A stretch of DNA of 64,000 bases, taken from the NCBI GenBank assembly GCA_036435485.1, contig CM071594.1:197868216-197932215 (forward strand), in the 5' to 3' direction. This stretch comes from Saposhnikovia divaricata (Eukaryota > Streptophyta > Magnoliopsida > Apiales > Apiaceae). This document shows positions 1 through 13,257 of the stretch, in pieces; the stretch's first letter is position 1; each line of letters starts with the position of its first letter. The notes under the pieces are model-generated. The model saw only the letters and a list, made by a program, of their open reading frames with translations. It made no database searches and was not told the DNA's origin. A program made the position numbers and the translations under genes.

Positions 1-213
1 ATATTTCTTAGATGTGTCTAGTTATGATATCAACTACATGCCATGGGCTAAAGAAACCAGTCTTTAGTTTGAAAGTTGAGAAACCAGTCTTTAATTTGAA
101 AGTTTAAATTACTGTACTGAATTTCCATTGTCACTGCTAATTGTTGTCAGTGTCTAGTCACTTGAAGATTTAATTAAGTGCTCTAATATTCATGAGAGGT
201 TTAATCTTTGGAA

Positions 214-393
214 AATGCTAGGTACCCAAAAAATTTCCCAAATGACAAGTGTATCTATTCAATTCGTTATCATAATAATGGGCCCCCATGCATTCACACC
301 AACCACCCAATCAAAAGTTTTCACTATGCCATGTAAGCTTTGCCACATCATTTGGGATTAATTTTTGGGTACCAATTTGGGGTACCTAGCATT
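214..393. mobile_element. MITE-like element, about 180 bp
   Basis: The two ends are inverted repeats: aatgctaggtaccc at the left and ggggtacctagcatt at the right, and the second is nearly the reverse complement of the first. A further internal copy of the ggtacc-containing motif lies near the right end. No coding capacity is present and no clear target-site duplication can be read, so the superfamily is undetermined. A chance palindrome is unlikely at this length. Confidence 0.55.
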
Positions 394-476
394 ACTCTTC
401 ATCTTTTCATCGTTAGAAATCACTTCACTCTATAGTTGCTAGACTGATGTGTGAGTTTTAATACGATTCAATATAA

Positions 477-823
477 GAGCAACTCCAACCATACATGTTC
501 CTTAACTATAATGTGCTTAGATGGACAAATATAGGGATTTTAGTTTAAAAATAAAGCTCCAACCCTACCCCTCATCCCCTTTATGTTTTAGGGGAGAGAA
601 AATATAACCCCTTATTTGAGGGATCAAAATTAGATCCCCTATATCCTCCACCTCATTGGTTAATTTATAAGAATGTTCAAAATTTAAATTTCAAAAAACT
701 ACACTAAAAATTACTTTTAAAATATAGCGTATATGATTGGAGTGAAACATAATTTTGGTTACCTATATTTTTAATAATCCCTATTTTAGGGATTAAGGAA
801 AAGGAAGAGCATTGGAGTTGCTC
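477..823. mobile_element. MITE-like element, about 347 bp
   Basis: The terminal inverted repeats are gagcaactccaac at the left and attggagttgctc at the right, matching at 11-12 of 13 positions. Termini of the gagcaactccaa type are very common in plant non-autonomous DNA transposons. The interior is AT-rich and non-coding. The flanking trinucleotides (taa and aaa) resemble a decayed 3-bp duplication, which would fit a PIF/Harbinger (Tourist-like) origin, but this assignment is tentative. Confidence 0.6.
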
Positions 824-1555
824 AAAGGTCATCATTATTCCCCTTACCGATCGAGACAATGATGGGGCTGCGCATTGCCATGCACAATCTTGAATAAGAA
901 AAACCATATTCCCAGTTCTACAGTAAAGTGGTCGTTCGGGGACAGGTTATCTATTTCATAATTAAGTTGTCCAGTAAAAGAGCCCAAGTCAGTGAATCTT
1001 ACTTTCCCCTATGAATAACTTGAGAAGCCTGGGCAAGGCAAAGTATGCACAGATCGATTGCATGGTGCAGAAAATAGCCTAAAAAAAGCCACAACAAACC
1101 TGGACTATGATCTTTTGCACATCATCACAATTAAACTAAATGACAATTCACCTCGTTTTATAGATACCAGCAATGATAAATTAAAAAAAAAAAAATATAT
1201 CGGTCAAAGTTAGTTATTCTGATGACTGATCATACATAAAAGTTTGTTACCGTTGAATTTCAAAACCATACAATTTCTTGATTCCTTGGGTTGATGCTTG
1301 TCATGGGATTAATTGAATCTCTCTTTCATTTTGGTACCTCCATATTAGCAAGGGTTGAGCTTTAAAAATCTCCGCACTAATTTCTAGACTCAATCAAGAT
1401 ATTAATTGTCACATCTTGGTAATTCAGTTAAATAAAAGCTCATTGCATTAATAGATTGAGATGAGATACTAAGTATACGAAGAAAACAACAATTGTAAAA
1501 GTACACATATATTTATCCTTCCATGAAAGCATCAGGCACCATAGGAAGCAATTAA

Positions 1556-2096
1556 TTAAGCTGGAGAGCGGATGATCCATATGATACCATATGGATCCTT
1601 TATCACTGCACGACGGCGACCAGTTGTAGTGATGTTTCCTTCTTCAGAAACAGAGCCGAGCTCCACAGCATCAGCAATAATATTGTCGATCTCTTCGAAC
1701 ACTAAGCCTATTCGAGTCCCAGCACTGCTCTTGTTGACACTACAAGTTAGAATGGTACAAAATATTATTAGGATATACACGTGCATATTAAAGCATTATC
1801 CAGACAATAGGATTGAAGGGGTGTACTTACAGATATGAATCGGGATTGCGTTCAGAGACAATGATAAAACTAGGACCGATTTGAAGTTCACAAGATTCGA
1901 ATCTAGCTGTGCCCTTGATCTTGTCTGAAGTTTTTATTGTTTTAGTAACGCGGCTCAACTCCGTAGCACGAAATACAATTTTATAGAATTCTATGGCTTC
2001 TGGTCCGTAAGGCTCCTCCACAAATATTTGCGTCGCCATCCCCCTGCATATCGCCTTTTTGCCCTCCATAATTTCGTCACCAGGCTCCTTCGCCAT
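1556..2096 (-). CDS. Glyoxalase/VOC-fold protein, two exons
   Basis: This is the only host gene seen. Exon 1 is 2096-1831 and exon 2 is 1739-1556, separated by a 91-bp intron with a GTAAGT donor and a GTAG acceptor. The joined frame is 450 nt and encodes 149 residues. The protein resembles plant glyoxalase I/PhnB-like proteins of the At5g48480 type. An N-terminal beta-alpha unit (IFVEEPYGPEAIEFYK, about residues 24-39) is followed by a strand ending GPSFIIVSE. The C-terminal half has a VFEEIDN helix region and the typical DPYGIIWII strand just before the stop. VOC-fold proteins are metal-dependent enzymes or binding proteins, and this subgroup has no firmly assigned substrate. A TATATA run lies only about 26 bp upstream of the first ATG, so the real start may be one of the downstream methionines (residue 10 or 20). 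Confidence 0.85.
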
Positions 2097-2258
2097 GTCT
2101 GCCTATCTTTCTGTGTTTGTATATATGGTGGCAGTAAACCTAGGCAGCAAACAATAAAATATCAACTTAATGATTTATAGCGATTAAAAAGTCGAAACCA
2201 AATTGAAATAGAAGAAAAATGGGTACTTAATTTAAGAATTTTTGAAAATGCGATTTTT

Positions 2259-3064
2259 TTATAAAAATACTTTTTTTAAGGTTTTTTTTTCGTAAATACC
2301 ATTGCCTAAATGTTTTTGTAAAAATACTTTTTCTAAAATAACTAATTTGTAAAAATACCATCTTATTTGCAAAAATACTATCTTATTTGCGCAGTAGATT
2401 GCATTCAGTTGCATATGTGGTTGCACATGCAATCTCATATGCAACTGAATGCAACTGAAAATTGCAAGTTTAATTTTAATTTTTTTACCAACTTCCAGTT
2501 GTATATAAGGGCTGCGTAGTAGCAAAAAATGGAATTTTTAACATTCAGTTTTTAGTTGCATTCAGTTGCATATGCAACTGAATGCAACTGAAAATTGGAA
2601 GTTGAATTTTCACTTTTTGTTGCTGCGCAGCCCTTATATATAACTAGAAGTTGGCAAAAAATGGAAATTTAACTTTCAGTTTTTAGTTGCATTCAGTTGC
2701 ATAGGTTGCATATGCAACTGAATGCAACTGAAAATTGGAAGTTGAATTTTCATTTTTTGCTGTTGCATAACGCTTATATATAACTAGAAGTTGGCAAAAA
2801 TGGAAATTTAACTTTCTGTTTTCAGTTGCATATGCAACTGAATGCAACTGAAAACTGAAAGTTTAATTTTCATTTTTTGCTGCTGCGCAGCCTTTATATA
2901 CAATTGGAAGTTGGCAAATAAATGGAAATTTAACTTTCAGTTTTTGGTTGCATTTAGTTTCATTCAGTTGCATATAAGGTTACATATGCAACCTAGGTAT
3001 TTTTAAAAATAAATTGGTATTTTTGCAAATATTTTGAGAAGAGAGTAAAATCACAAAAAAACTT
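2259..3064. repeat. Palindrome-rich tandem array (foldback-like)
   Basis: About four to five degenerate units of 120-140 bp. The core catatgcaactgaatgcaac begins at about 2436, 2569, 2709 and 2829. Each core is part of a palindrome (cagttgcatatgcaactg). Most units also contain variants of a second palindrome, gctgcgcagc, followed by an AT-rich tatata segment and a ttggcaaa segment. The flanks have loosely inverted copies of a gtaaaaatac / gtatttttgc motif, suggesting a foldback or MULE-like element. A related fragment recurs at about 3150-3340. It lies directly upstream of the glyoxalase-like gene. Confidence 0.6.
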
Positions 3065-3371
3065 TAAAAAAGTAGTATTTTTGATAAATACCCTTTTTTA
3101 AAATCAATTTTAAAAATCATTTTTTCAATTTTTTTTCTTCAAAAATACGATTTTGCAACCAAATGCAACTATATGCAAGGAACTACAACCTCAAATTCAA
3201 CTAAAAACAACTTCAATTATTTTTCAGAATAACGTAAAAAGAAGTTGCATTTGGTTGCAATCCATATTTTTGCGAATATTTTGAGAAGATAGTAAAATTG
3301 CAAATGAAAAACTTTAAAATAATATCATTTTTTGGTCATTTGTCTAATTTTTTAATATTTAGAAAAGATTG

Positions 3372-3372
<1 letters not shown>

Positions 3373-3429
<57 letters not shown>

Positions 3430-3435
3430 GGGGGG
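3373..3435. repeat. Microsatellite (AT)n(GT)n followed by G7
   Basis: An uninterrupted AT dinucleotide run from about 3373 passes directly into about ten GT units and then a run of seven G. It is a compound simple repeat of the kind that expands by slippage. Confidence 0.95.
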
Positions 3436-4353
3436 TAGAGTTCTGGGAAGAACTTCCTATCAAAAGAACCAAAAGAATCAGAAAATCCTATCTAAGATCG
3501 CAAATTATTATCATATATTAATGAAAATATTAATAAAATGCAATGGCAAATTGTGATTCAAATGAAGTTTGAGGACATATATACCATAGTATATAGACAA
3601 AATATTTAAGAGATTCTCATAACCATGGAAACATTACAAATCAAATTCAGATGGACACAAATCACAATTTTCTTAACTAAGGAAACGATTCTTAAAATCA
3701 TCAAACATCATGAAAACACAATTATAATACTTCCTCCGTCTCAAATCTTTTGTTTCAATGGACTTTTTTGTGGTCAACTTGACCGAATTTTGACCAACAT
3801 TTACGTATTATCCTTTTTTAATTTACGAAACCTGAAATATACATATTAAATTACCCTTGCAATACATAATTTTTTTTAATATTAACTTTTTTTAAATTGT
3901 ATTGATAATTTTAAGATACGAAATTCGTATGTTCATAATTTCTAAATTAATGATATAATTTAATTATAATAATTATATATTTGGTACCCGTGATATTTTC
4001 AGAAAAAGTGGGATTTTAATTAGAAAATTTAAAAAAGATAATACATTTTACCTGAAAAAGGTAATCGCTAAATTATTATTAATTACAATATTTCATTAAA
4101 TTGAACAGGTAAGTTTTACCTGAAAAAGTAAAATGATTAGTTATTCAAAAAATATAAAGGTAACATACTTTACACAAAAAAGAAAATTGATTAGTTATTT
4201 ATAATTATATTTTTTTTCATATCTTTCAATATTTTGGCTTTACTATAATAGTATAGATAGATATAAGTAAGGATATTTAGGTAAAAACTTACTAATATAT
4301 AACTAAGGGTAATTAAGTAAAAATACGAAGCTCCAAAAAATAGGTACCAAAAC
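3436..4353. other. AT-rich host intergenic DNA, no gene seen
   Basis: No supported gene. A tcctccgtctcaaat stretch at about 3732 resembles the terminal motif of Stowaway-type MITEs, but I could not find the matching right end, so no element is called. Three short ggtaacatac / acctgaaaaag-type repeats lie between about 4040 and 4180. Confidence 0.5.
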
Positions 4354-4985
4354 TGTTGAGTATAAAATACACATAAGAAAATACAGAGCGGGGTGAATGT
4401 ATTTTCTAAACTTTCTTGAATTTCTTTAACTTGACAACATGTTGAATGTGTGTAGCTTAAAAGTGTGTTTGATGAATATTCAATTGCGGAAATAAGAACA
4501 CAAATTCACTTTAATGTAATATTTTATTAGATTGAAAGTATGCTGCGGTTTACAATGTCTTAGTGTTTACAAGAAAACCTAATGCACTCTACGTTATGCT
4601 CGGTGTTTTCTTCTTACTTCGACTATGCTGCTCATACAGCTTATTTAAACTGTATGAAGACAAGTAAAATACGTAAGATGTAAAAATTCATTTTTGGTAT
4701 AACTTGTCACACGCACATGCTTGAAGAGATAGCCCTTTCTGGAAATGTCTTGATTTGGACAATTCCAGCATGCTTCAAGTCTGTGTATGTTACTTTCTTC
4801 ATAAGTTACTAAGTTCTTGAATTGACTTAGCTCCCAAGCCCACGTGATGCTTTATGCAAAATATCTTTCTGATTTGAATCTTTATCCCTGAAAAGTTACT
4901 TTAGCAAAAGATAACATTTTAGTAAGTCAATGAGCTTTTCTGCTTATTGAAATATGCCTGAACTTCCCAGACAAACCAGCTGGTC
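4354..4985 (-). repeat. Diverged copia-type LTR fragment, cut by G2
   Basis: Starts TGTTGAG and then carries gcggggtgaatgtatttt, a layout like the plus-strand left ends of the C3 LTRs (tgttg, then aggggggttgaataca). It therefore looks like the 3' end of a SIRE-type LTR read on the minus strand. The AT-rich interior also matches in style (taatattttattag, cttatttaaactg). It ends abruptly at 4985, where the G2 LTR begins. The remaining part is expected beyond the right edge. It has no PBS or coding sequence in view, so it could be a solo LTR or the end of a full element. Confidence 0.45.
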
Positions 4986-7900
4986 TGTAACGCCCCCAAA
5001 TCCGAGGTCAGGAATCTGGGTCGTCACGTCACCATCCAATCATATCGTACCTGTATTAATTATACAACCCAATAATACATCAACAAGACCTCATCCATTC
5101 ACACACAAAAGTTAGAGCCTCAGAAACAATAATAAAAAAAACAACACTAAATATTAAAATTCATCCGTACAATCCGGAATCTTACACATGTTCACTTATA
5201 CAAACTGCACCTGAATGCAAGTCTTACTAATACAATTGAAAACCTATCAGGCTTACTTTGTAGTATTTATCCGGAACTGAATCATCCCAAGGGTAATTCC
5301 TCTACTCCTCTTTCGCTGATACGGAGCTAACCGACCTAATTCTTCTCTTTCTGAAAGGTTGTTGTAAAGCAAGAATGAGCTACATAATGCTCAGCAAGTT
5401 TTCCGTTTTGAGTAATAATATAATTTGTCTCGGAAAATTTTCAAACTTATGAGCATATCTCATGATATCAAAATATAACTCGACAATATATATGTCCGAG
5501 TTTTGAATAAAATATTCATACTCAGTATGAAGTTTTAAATAATACCAAACGAACCATTAATTTCACAACCGGAACAAAACATCCTTACTATAGCAAAATA
5601 GTGTCCACTATAGTTTTGCTAATCTTTTAGAAAGCTTTTCAAAATACACAGTTCAAGATACTGTTATGATAATTGCTTTTCATCATACGCAAACCGAACC
5701 ATTTATAAGGTTCAAATTCAATATTTCTCAAGTTTGAATATATATACATATACGTATATCTTTTTCGTCAAAACACCCTACAGTTCAATATTCTGAACAG
5801 GGAATACATTATTCAACCACTGTCAATATTATTGGTAACTCAGCACCCGGGCTTTCGTTACAATATTGCAGTACAATTCAAATTGGAAGAATGGGACTAT
5901 TCTGAAGCTGACCACGATACATGGTGATCAACTTAACTTCTCTACTAGTAGAAGGATGACATTCCCTAATTGGGTTTGCACCCTGACCGCATTCGGGCCT
6001 TATATGTGCTGCACTGTCCCACAACCTCTTACGCTTTGATGGACTATCCCATAACCTCTTACACTTTAGTAACCTCTTCCTCCAGTCCCTTGAAGAATCC
6101 TATCCATTTCCCATAACTGGAAATAACCCAGTTCCCCCAAGCATCCCACTTGTTGATAGGTACCTATTCCTTTCTTGGAATTGAATTAAATTCAATTTCC
6201 CCGAGCATCATGCTCGTTAATAGGTATAATCTCATACAAGATGTACTTTCGGAAAGTTTGTGGAAGTACTAACGAAATGTGGGTTGACCGTTGTCTACAA
6301 TTTTCTTAAGTTAGGAAGCTTAGTGCGAAAGCATAACTTTGGAGTTAATCGGAGTTTTATTGACGTTAACAAAGCCTGAACCTCCTTACTAGGTAGGTTA
6401 CAGTTTGAAATCGTTCATGTAATTAGCGAAGGGAGAAAACACTTTTTCTACTCCCAAACCCTTGGGTTCCGAAGTTTTGATAAGTTGAAAAGTGGTTGCG
6501 GGCTTTTCGTCTAAGGATTTAGGGTTTAAATGTCATTTGGGAACCCCTATTATTTTTAAATAATTTCTAAAGGTCAAAAAATATTTAAATAATTTTTGAA
6601 AGCTTTAAATAAATTTTTAATTAACTAATATAATTTTAAATAATTTAAAAATATTTAATAAATGTTTAAATAATATTTATTAAAATAATTCAAGACAATC
6701 TTTAATACAAATATATCCAATTTATATTTATTGGAATATTTTCAAATCAATATTTAACAAATAATTTGTCTTTGGCGATCCCCGGGTTTTTATTACAGTA
6801 TTAATTTAAAATATCTTCGACTCCCGGTTTGAATATAAGGTATTAGCACGCTCTACTCTAGAGCCTTAACATATATTTTTATATATATATAAACATATAC
6901 ACTTCCACTGGTTTAATCCCTTAGGCATATAAACCGAACCACAATTGATAATTCATGAAAACAGTTTAAAACAGTTCATAGTAGGTTTATCACAACATCA
7001 ACAGTTTATAAAATACTTAAAGCTCGAGTTTCAAAAACTTGCATAGGCAGGATCAAAATATAATATTTTGAAAACAAAAGCTTAGGTTTGGAAAACTTGC
7101 CTGAAATCCAAAGTACATTCCCCAGGTTCCACTCGTTTCGGATAGTTCTAGAAACAGACATAATAATCTCGATTAGCCTTCTTAACCGAAACAACTACCA
7201 AAATCACTGATAAGTACACTTAACTTCGTTAACTGATACGAGCTTATCAATACCTTTTAACTTCACCAAGTTCTTAGTCATTTTATATTAATATTTATCT
7301 TGCTTGACACTTCACTTCCTCGGGACTACTTAATCCAGTCATAAAACTATTTTGTCGACATCCTTTAATCCAATTCTTCACTCCAATACGTAGTCATGAT
7401 GTTCCACAACAACTTTCGTGTTTTAACCGACTTGTAATTATCCTTTTATCTTGATTGAAATGGCTTGTCAAAACAGTGCACTTAGAGTTGACTTTTTCGG
7501 AAGTTACTATTACGCGATTCGTACTCCAACATTTTAATTAAATTGAAAAACCCATAATTAACTATGAAACCACCTCAAGGAGCTTCTTGAGTATTTATAA
7601 TATTTAACAAAATTGTTTCGGTTTGGAAAACATGAGTGTAGATAGGTGAAACGCATTTTAGAAACTTGGTCAACTACAGAGTTTTACTATTTGCGCTAGT
7701 TTCACTAAAACGCTCATAACTCCTTATTCGTTAACTCAATTGACGCATCGTTTTCGCGTGCACGATCTAGAGAATGTCTATATTGTAATTAACTAAAATT
7801 TTGGTTCTGGTCAGAACACTATTTTCCCCTAATTTGCTGTACTAGGCAGTAGCTCGGCAGTGAAGATTATCATCGCGCAACTTCTGTTCCGATATTTTTA

Positions 7901-9417
7901 GAAAATCGAAAAATTAACATTTTTGTACAGTTCATTTTGGGTTGTCTTCTTCACTCACCATATTTCATACTATCCAAATTCCATGATTTTTATATATAGT
8001 TAAGTGGTTTGAATACATTTTACAAATTTGTACTTTGTAGCAGTTTGGTTTCTCGAATCGGTTTCACTAAAATGAACGTATCTCTTAATCCGTAAATCGT
8101 ATCGCTACAATTTCAGGGAAGTGGTGTTGAAAAATACTATTTTGATAGTCCGTGAATCTTATTAAAACAGGCCTAAATTCAAACGGACATTACAACGGCT
8201 ATAATCGTAACGTTTCCCAGTTTTCATTATGTTAAAACCTCTTAAAACCAACCCAATCATCAATCCAACAATCTTTACTACAAAATCAGTTTATAAACTT
8301 CTAGAATACATCACCAACATCAACCCCCAATACACAACCATCAAGATTCAACCACATATACTCCAAACTCCATAAACAAGCATGTTTTTAAACATAAATT
8401 AGAACTTCACTTAAAACTTAACATAAATCAAAGGGTGGATGAGTGGTATACCTTCCTTGAGTTCTTAAACATACTAACAACAGCTTGTAAGCCTTAAGGG
8501 AGCCTTGATCTATGTTTATCATCCTTAAACTTGCAAAATAAATCAAGAAAACAAGTTAGTAATTTTCGGAGTTACTATTCATCCTCATTTTCTACATTTT
8601 CTTTACCCATCCAAAACACCTTCAAAAATTATGAAATTAAATCTGCACTTACGATTGTATGTGTAGAAGGCCTGGGATTTTTATTGGGATTTTTAAGTGT
8701 CAATAAATGGGGGAAACAAATCGTTGAACCCCCCTGCCCTGTTTTCTCAGCATAAAGAAGAAAGGAAGAGGGAGAACTTTTCTTGGTTTGTAATTGTTAA
8801 AATGTGACAAAGTGAAATATTATTGGTGTTATACAATCATGGAGCTGCACTTTAAATCTTGACTTGGTCCTTGTATGCAAATTTTCCACACCTAAGGCTA
8901 GGTAGAGTGTACTTATCCCTTAAACCATGGAACTTGGTTTCTTTCTAATGGCTAGTCCATGGCTTAGTTCCGTTCGTAGTTACTCTCCCACACTTAGCCA
9001 ATATTTATCCTTCTCCTTTTTATTCACTTATGTCTTGTTACATTATTTTTTCATCTCTTGAACTCGATGCAATATCCATTTTTTCATTCCGAAATGTTTC
9101 ATTGCGTGGTATAATCTATATTTGTCCTTAGTACTTCAAATACTTTGGTTCCGATTAAATCCAATAAATTCCATGTTATAAAGTTCATGTCATGTCGGGA
9201 CTCTCGTAATTTTTAGTATCTCGTAGTTTTCGAAACAAATTGTAAAAGTGAAAATTTTCGAATTCCGACGGCTTTTGCATTCACTCATTTGACGCATACA
9301 ACAATATTTCGTCACTTATAAGGTGTGGCTAAAAAGTTTTTTTTTGTACATCCGTAGAATCACTATTCATCAGGTTTCAAATTTTCATAAAAATTAGGGT
9401 TATTACATTCTCCCCTT
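4986..9417 (-). repeat. 3' LTR of G2 (4432 bp)
   Basis: On the plus strand it begins TGTAACGCCCCCAAA and ends GGGTTATTACA; read on the minus strand this is TGTAATAACCC...GGGGGCGTTACA. G1 LTRs have the same ends (TGTAAGAACCC...GGGGGTGTTACA) and nearly the same length (4539 bp). The left 930 bp align with the truncated right LTR at 43149. Several open frames of 60-85 codons inside it are not considered genes. A basic peptide-like remnant lies at about 5310-5380 on the minus strand, at the position where G1 carries its small LTR ORF. Confidence 0.85.
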
Positions 9418-12400
9418 CTTAAAAGGATTCCGTCCCGGAATCTAAAGAAGATAGTTATGAGTACTATTCCAGCTTCACCCTCTCCAACTCTTAGGTTGAC
9501 ACTTCAATCCTTACATTCTCCCACCTGGCTTTCACCACCGCTTAAGTTTTATCGCTCAACGAATGCTCTTTCCGACCTGTACTCTTTATCGATTGTTCTA
9601 TGAATGACAACTCCCGTCCTACTACTTGTACGCTTATATTTTGTCGTATTTATAGCATCTGTGTTAAGTCTTCGTATCATAGGCACGTGAAATATCTTGT
9701 GGTCATAATTCATGTTCTAAGATAACGTCAATATGTACGATACTCTTTGTATTTCTTGGCTTGATTAGCACACATGTGTCGCCTCCCTTTAGCCGCTGCC
9801 ACCTGCTTCGGATAACGTATAGTCCTCCTTGTTCGTTGAACTAGCTCGGGTCCTTTCGTTGGTTGACTTCTTCGTAATGCAAGGAAAATTGAAACTTCCT
9901 TTAGTAGTAAGCTTTACAAGTGACATCCTTAAGCACGCATGTTGACTATCGTGATAATAGAATTCCTATTATTGATAAATGCTTACCCGCGACTGCCCCG
10001 GTGCTTAACATAAATTTGATCGTTTAGATAATTCTTTTGCTCTGTCCGTCTACCACGGATCATAATAGTGTAAACGTTAAATCTCATTGTTAAACATATT
10101 TGAAAGTACCTTCAGTATTCAAGATTCAGCCTTAAGTATTTATCTGCCACAATCGCTAAAGAAGCTCCACGTTGCGCCACCATCTTTTCCGTATATAAAT
10201 CGATAATCTTTTAAATGGAAAGTCTCTCGTCGGTAAGTCAGCCTGGTTAGTCTAACAATTATAAATCAAATAGTGTCATGCTTGACTCGGTTTTTTTTTT
10301 GGTGTCCCTATCATGAAATTCATTATAATACTTGTCCACATTCCAGATTCTCTTCAGGCTAAAATAATCCCCTAGGTCTCTGTCATTCTGCTTTTGGCAT
10401 GGCAAGTTTATACTTAATAATTTGCCAATACCATTCTCCACATTCGGTCGCCAAATATTCTCTTAATTCTCTATACTTCTTTGTCTTTCCCCATAATTCA
10501 GTCATTTTCCTCTACTATCATTCTTTATTGTATTACTCAATTCTCTTGGTCAATTCTACATGAATTCCAATTTTGAATAATCCCTTCCATAGGTATCGAC
10601 CACCACAATGGCCATTTCTGGGTAATAACAAATTCCTTCATCATACTTCTTGCTCACTCCCACCATCTCCTCTTCTTTATATTTAGTTTCTAATATGAAG
10701 ATATATTTCTGGCTCTTGCGGTAAAATCTTAACACTTTTCCTCGTAGGTTAACATCTCAATTTTCTACGTGAACACTATTATGGATAATCCCTGATCACG
10801 ATTAGTATATCCTATCCCGTACTCCTTACACTGTTTAGACACATAGGCAGTCATCCCTTTCTGCTACACCAACACACCTCCTAAACTCTTAAAACATCAT
10901 GACTCTCAAATCCCCTTTTTATCATCAAGTATAGCTAACAAGGAGATTGTTACTAATATCTCATTTCATTTTTAAAACTTTATTCATTAACCTATACAGG
11001 ATTCTGGCTCATTAGCCAATCCAAATGATACTACCAAAGTTTATAATGTTTATAACAGTGTGAAATGTCATCTTTGGCCCAGTACAGATGTCGATCTTGA
11101 GTTGGTGAAACATGTTTTTCAACCCTATCTTTGAAAAGCAACTACGAATTTTAACTGGTCAAAAATTCCTCCATCTCTGATTAGGGGTATCGATTCTCGA
11201 TGATATATGTTAGATGTCATACTACCGCCCCTTTATCACAATTGGTGCTAATTGGTATGAGGCCTACATACTGTTGCGGTTCCTAATAAACTCTATTAGG
11301 TGGTAATCTTGAATGATCATTAGGATATATCCATGCATCCATTTGCTACTAGGTGCCTTTTAAACTTTATGTCTCTCTATGTGCATTAATCCCTTTAAGC
11401 TAAGTAAGATTCACATTCTTTCCACAATATTTCTTCCTTTCTTGTCCATCTCACTTCCATGTTAGTTTCCTCTAAGGGTTATGTTTTACATCGCAATCAA
11501 TTTGCATTTCTTGGAGCAGGAAAAGGCTCAGTAATTCCAGAATTCGTTAATATACCATTCTGACAACGTTTAGTAAGAGCGTACTCTCAATTAACCTCAT
11601 CATTTCTCATAATCATATTAAAGGTCCATGTGGTATGTTCCAACATGGTTTTCCTACGGTAAATAATTACTTGGCATACTATTCTGGCTGCACAACTACA
11701 ACACTTGGTTTTCAATCTCGTATTGGGCAACGATTCACAATTGTACCTCCCATTTACCATAGAATAATAATCAATTTTTATGAGAACAGTTTCAAAATAC
11801 CAATGTCATATAGAAAAATTCAATAAGAATTTTCACATCGGGTGTTTCAAGGATATTAATGAGTCCCGAATGCGAGGAATCTCAATGCTCAAAAGACAAA
11901 AGGAGGGATAGATAGAATGCAATAAGATTTATTCCTTTCATGTCTTTATAAATTTGTATTATGATAACATAGAGAATATTTTTCGAAAGAGATGATTCAT
12001 GGATGCGATTGTGATACGGACGGCCTTTACAAGATTCTTACATCGAGTGAATACTTTTCCTCTTGAACGATAAGAGGTAATCTAAAAGTCTAATTGATAA
12101 GAGTCAACCAATAGAAAGCAATTCTACTCCATGAAAATTAAAGAATGAAGTAGTTTGTCATTCAAGTAATCAATGATTTCAATTGAATCTTCATTATATG
12201 AATGAAATAATAGAATATTCGAGTGACATAAAGTCTGATAAGGAGATGGGTAAGAATTCAAGTTGAGTGGGCGACCTTGCTAGGTCTCAATCAATTATTC
12301 ATTGAAACTTACATCATCCTACTTTATCGCATGCAAAATACATTGCGGAATTGCTGAATGAATTAAATTGGGAGATGGACAAGTGAAACAATAACTAGTC

Positions 12401-13257
12401 CTTTTCAAGAAACAGTAACGACTAGCTAGATAATTAGCTAAATTCTCTTCATAACGTTACAATTTTGACTAGTCAGAACAATCAACTAGTCATTCATATT
12501 GACATATCAACTAGCCATTTTCAATTGGATAGATTGGAATTTCAACATCATAGCCATTGAAGAAAATTTATACTACCCGGACAGCAAATTGAAATAAGAA
12601 GTTATCAAGTTTGGACCGAAAAGGAAAATATAAAATCTGAATAGAATGTTCTTGGTATCGGAACAATCGATAACCTCTCATCAAATATTACTTATCGATG
12701 AAACGGTCCACCCAAGGGTGCCTCCGTACACATACTTTATCAGATCTTACAATAGGATTAAATTCGGAATATGAATATCAAAATGATATCCTTACTATGA
12801 TTTCAATGTACGATTTACAATCTCATCTTGAATAGAAGAAAAGAATTCATGAGGGATATCTAGATATTAAATCATCCATGTGCTCAACAATTTGATAAAT
12901 ATTTATGAGCTCAACTGAAGAGTGCAAGTTTGAAAGAAGCAATCAAATATCAATATTCGTTAAGGAACTTCGTTGATTAATTGAAGAGATATTTGTTGAA
13001 CATTCCTTGGATAATTGAAAGAAAGTGTAAATAGGCCTGAGCAGAACAAGATAATCATAACTTTGAATAGAACGTTTATGGTTCAAATAAAATACTTTAG
13101 ATAAGCCCTGGTTTAGAGAAAGTATATCACTAGTGGTTATTCCACAAGTTCGAAGTAGAAAGCTAGATGGGTTACCTAATATAACTAATCGAGATAACAT
13201 GGTTAAGGAATAATTTAGATGAAGTAGCGTACCGGCCAGTAATTACCAAAATACGTC
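9418..13257 (-). other. Internal region of G2, 3' part (non-coding)
   Basis: Begins (plus strand) with a pyrimidine tract, the complement of a PPT, and the 17-bp hairpin at 9426-9442. Beyond that the DNA has frequent stops in all frames. The longest open stretches (60-85 codons) show no retroelement motif. The interval ends at the acgtc target duplication of C3 (13253-13257). No host gene is recognised. Confidence 0.6.
9426..9442 (-). other. Conserved hairpin beside the G2 PPT
   Basis: An inverted repeat with 7-bp arms (gattccg / cggaatc) and a 3-nt loop, immediately inside the 3' LTR. The same hairpin is present in G1 at 27095-27111, and both are followed by ccttttaag and a purine tract. 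Its survival in an element that has lost all coding sequence suggests a cis-acting role in replication or RNA processing, which is inference. Confidence 0.55.

Larger units (their letters stand above)
1..1555. other. Intergenic host DNA
   Basis: No convincing gene is seen on either strand. The stretch is AT-rich and holds two MITE-like inverted-repeat elements, listed separately. The only open frames are short, lack homology I recognise and have no supporting context. It lies downstream of the minus-strand glyoxalase-like gene, so its right end probably holds that gene's 3' UTR and terminator. No clear poly(A) signal can be singled out. Confidence 0.6.

Noticed and set aside
704..907. 67-codon minus-strand ORF near the left edge
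   Set aside because: It overlaps the end of a MITE and has no recognisable product.
3732..3850. Stowaway MITE
   Set aside because: Only one end resembles the Stowaway terminal motif; no inverted partner or TA duplication was found.
8531..8755. 74-codon ORF in the G2 LTR
   Set aside because: Lies inside an LTR with no retroelement or host motif.
9418..13257. Hidden gag-pol of G2
   Set aside because: Reading both strands shows no protease, RT, RNase H or integrase motif; the short ORFs are scattered and unrelated.
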